Below, one piece after another: positions 7,042-8,275 of a stretch of DNA of 8,275 bases. Where the stretch lies: assembly GCA_965658275.1 (NCBI GenBank), contig CBFHRN010000081.1:1-8275 (forward strand). The letters are read 5' to 3'. This DNA comes from Croceimicrobium sp965658275 (lineage in GTDB: Bacteria; Bacteroidota; Bacteroidia; Flavobacteriales; Schleiferiaceae). The notes beneath the pieces were generated by a model that was not told the origin of the DNA, searched no databases, and was given only the letters and a program-made list of their open reading frames with translations. Position 1 is the first letter of the stretch; each line of letters opens with the position of its first letter. The position numbers and the translations under genes are program-made.

Positions 7042-8168
7042 AACCGATTTACCTCGATAATGCGGCCTCAACGCCCATACGAAAGGAAGTAAAAGAGGAA
7101 ATGCTGAACCTTATGGATTGGCATGCCAATCCTTCCAGCACGCACAGCTTTGGTCGTAAGGCCAAATCCATCTTAGAAGCCAGCCGAAAAAGCATTGCAA
7201 AGAATTTAGGATGCCTTCCGGCGGAGATTATACTTTGCTCCGGAGGAACGGAAGCAGATAATGCAGCCATCAGTTTAGCCCTTCGTGATCTTAACGTAAA
7301 GCGCATTATAAGCTGCCCTACCGAGCATCATGCGGTATTGCATGCGGCGGAGAAATGGGCCAAAGCTTTTGGGGCTGAAATGAGCTTATTGGAGGTAGAC
7401 GACAAGGGACGACCTAATTTGGAACAACTGGAAAGTTTACTCGCCCATGGACCGCGTACTTTAGTAAGCATTATGCATGGGAACAATGAAATTGGAAACC
7501 TCATCGATCTCGAAGAGATTGGAAACCTTTGCCATAAATACGATGGCTATTTCCATAGCGACACGGTACAAACCGTGGGTCATTTCCCCTTAAATCTATC
7601 CGAATTACCCCTAGATTTTGCATCGGCTTCTTCCCATAAATTCTACGGCCCCAAAGGCACGGGTTTTCTATTCGTCTCTCGACGAGTAAAAGTGAGCTCC
7701 TTTATCACCGGTGGTGCCCAAGAAAGAGGTTTACGTGGAGGCACCGAGAATATTGTTAATGTAGGTGCTATGGCCAAGGCTTTGGAAATGGCCTATGCCC
7801 AATTGGATGAAGAGCGCCAACATATAGAAAGTCTTAAAAAACAATTATGGGAGGGTATTCAGAGTATTTTCCCCAAAGCCTATACCAATGGACTCAGCGG
7901 CACTGCGCAAAGCCTCTACACCGTTTTAAGTGTGAGCATTCCCGAGCTGAGTGCAGACNNNNNNNNNNTGCTCTTTAATTTGGATTTAAAAGGTATCGCC
8001 GTATCGGGAGGTAGTGCTTGTTCCTCAGGAGCCTTGCAAGGTTCCCATGTAATCGCGGCTTTAAATCCTCAACATACGGACCCCGTCATTCGCTTCTCTT
8101 TCGGAAAGGATAATACACACGAAGAAATCCACCGCTGTTTAGAAGTATTGAAGGAGATGGGGAATTAG
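7023..8168 (+). CDS. cysteine desulfurase, NifS/IscS type (contains a 10-N assembly gap)
   Basis: The enzyme takes sulfur from L-cysteine as an enzyme persulfide for Fe-S cluster and thiolation pathways. Motifs: YLDNAASTP (10-18), CSGGTEADN (72-80), TEHHAV with PLP-stacking H102, SDTVQT with D180 and Q183, SSHKFYGPKG with Schiff-base lysine K206, RGGTEN (238-243), and SGGSACSSG with catalytic C333 on a long group I-type loop. The 381-residue length is close to the usual NifS length. The frame has no ATG before the conserved N-terminus; the only workable start is the TTG at 7023, inside the end of the preceding gene (its stop is 7039-7041). The first internal ATG would delete YLDNAASTP. Ten Ns at 7959-7968 hide about four residues before LFNLDLKGIAVS; the frame resumes correctly, so this looks like an assembly gap, not a broken gene. 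Whether it is iscS or nifS by role cannot be told; no iscU or sufBCD genes are in view. Confidence 0.92.
   Translation: MVPSGLKPIYLDNAASTPIRKEVKEEMLNLMDWHANPSSTHSFGRKAKSILEASRKSIAKNLGCLPAEIILCSGGTEADNAAISLALRDLNVKRIISCPTEHHAVLHAAEKWAKAFGAEMSLLEVDDKGRPNLEQLESLLAHGPRTLVSIMHGNNEIGNLIDLEEIGNLCHKYDGYFHSDTVQTVGHFPLNLSELPLDFASASSHKFYGPKGTGFLFVSRRVKVSSFITGGAQERGLRGGTENIVNVGAMAKALEMAYAQLDEERQHIESLKKQLWEGIQSIFPKAYTNGLSGTAQSLYTVLSVSIPELSADXXXXLFNLDLKGIAVSGGSACSSGALQGSHVIAALNPQHTDPVIRFSFGKDNTHEEIHRCLEVLKEMGN
7959..7968. other. assembly gap (10 Ns) inside the cysteine desulfurase gene
   Basis: Ten undetermined bases follow GTGCAGAC and precede TGCTCTTTAATT. The reading frame is kept across them. Family proteins usually read like E-M-L-L-F-N-L-D here, so the real gap may differ from ten bases (1, 4 or 7 would also keep the frame). 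Confidence 0.99.
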
Positions 8169-8178
8169 CGAAAGGCGC

Positions 8179-8206
8179 AGGGCCTAGGGCTTAGGGCTTA
8201 GGGTTA
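8179..8206 (+). repeat. telomere-like heptamer repeat (AGGGCTT, four units), G-quadruplex motif
   Basis: Four consecutive 7-bp units: AGGGCCT, AGGGCTT, AGGGCTT, AGGGTTA. The GGG runs at 8180, 8187, 8194 and 8201 are each separated by exactly 4 nt, meeting the usual G3-loop definition of a G-quadruplex. The tract begins 10 bases after the cysteine desulfurase stop codon, on the coding strand, so it would lie in the 3' end of the transcript. It is followed by an A-rich stretch (8206-8219). Confidence 0.85.
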
Positions 8207-8219
8207 AAAATAAAAAAAA

Positions 8220-8275
8220 CTCTCCGCTCTCCGCTCTCCGCTATTAGCTCTCCGCTCTCCGCCATTGTCTCCCTC
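8220..8275. repeat. CTCTCCG heptamer tandem repeat
   Basis: Seven-base units run in constant register to the window end: CTCTCCG at 8220, 8227 and 8234; a diverged CTATTAG at 8241; CTCTCCG at 8248 and 8255; then degenerate CCATTGT and CTCCCTC. The diverged units keep the 7-bp phase, so they look like mutated repeats, not insertions. The array may continue beyond the window. The reverse strand has TAA and TAG within the diverged unit, so a coding origin is unlikely. Confidence 0.85.

Noticed and set aside
8169..8219. A Rho-independent terminator after the desulfurase gene.
   Set aside because: Only a 3-bp GCC/GGC stem is visible, and the following tract is A-rich, not T-rich, on the coding strand.
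8179..8275. A CRISPR array or insertion sequence end.
   Set aside because: The repeats are 7 bp and contiguous without spacers, and there are no terminal inverted repeats or transposase fragments.

Overview
The window looks like chromosomal DNA from a member of the Bacteroidota, most likely Flavobacteriales-like. Three things point there: start-proximal sequences match the Bacteroidota -7 promoter box (TAnnTTTG); Shine-Dalgarno sequences are weak or absent; and the gene set (an acidic DUF349 protein, AroE, a DUF368 membrane protein, a long TPR protein, an archaeal-type GlmM, class V PLP enzymes) is one I associate with that phylum. The genus cannot be fixed from this sequence alone.

Layout: two divergent gene blocks meet at an intergenic region around 3958-4139. 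The minus-strand block reads TPR protein (start 3957), DUF368/PopT-type membrane protein (33-bp gap), aroE (1-bp gap), then a DUF349 protein that runs off the left edge. A candidate promoter lies before the TPR gene, and a possible internal -7 box lies before the DUF349 gene. The plus-strand block reads glmM, a cysteine-desulfurase-like class V PLP enzyme (4-bp gap), then a NifS/IscS-type cysteine desulfurase (19-bp overlap, TTG start). The last 107 bases are non-coding and hold two separate 7-bp tandem repeat tracts, one telomere-like and G-quadruplex-capable, the other CTCTCCG.

How the genes fit together: GlmM (UDP-GlcNAc precursor supply) and the DUF368 protein (undecaprenyl-phosphate recycling, by family) both serve cell-envelope synthesis. 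AroE feeds aromatic amino acid synthesis. The two class V enzymes suggest sulfur mobilisation from cysteine, though the first is not a textbook desulfurase. This is mostly a housekeeping region and I see no phage, CRISPR, toxin-antitoxin or defence system. The points most worth a second look are the heptamer repeats at the right end, the unusual class V enzyme coupled to the desulfurase, a palindrome in the TPR leader, and a 10-N assembly gap inside the desulfurase gene.
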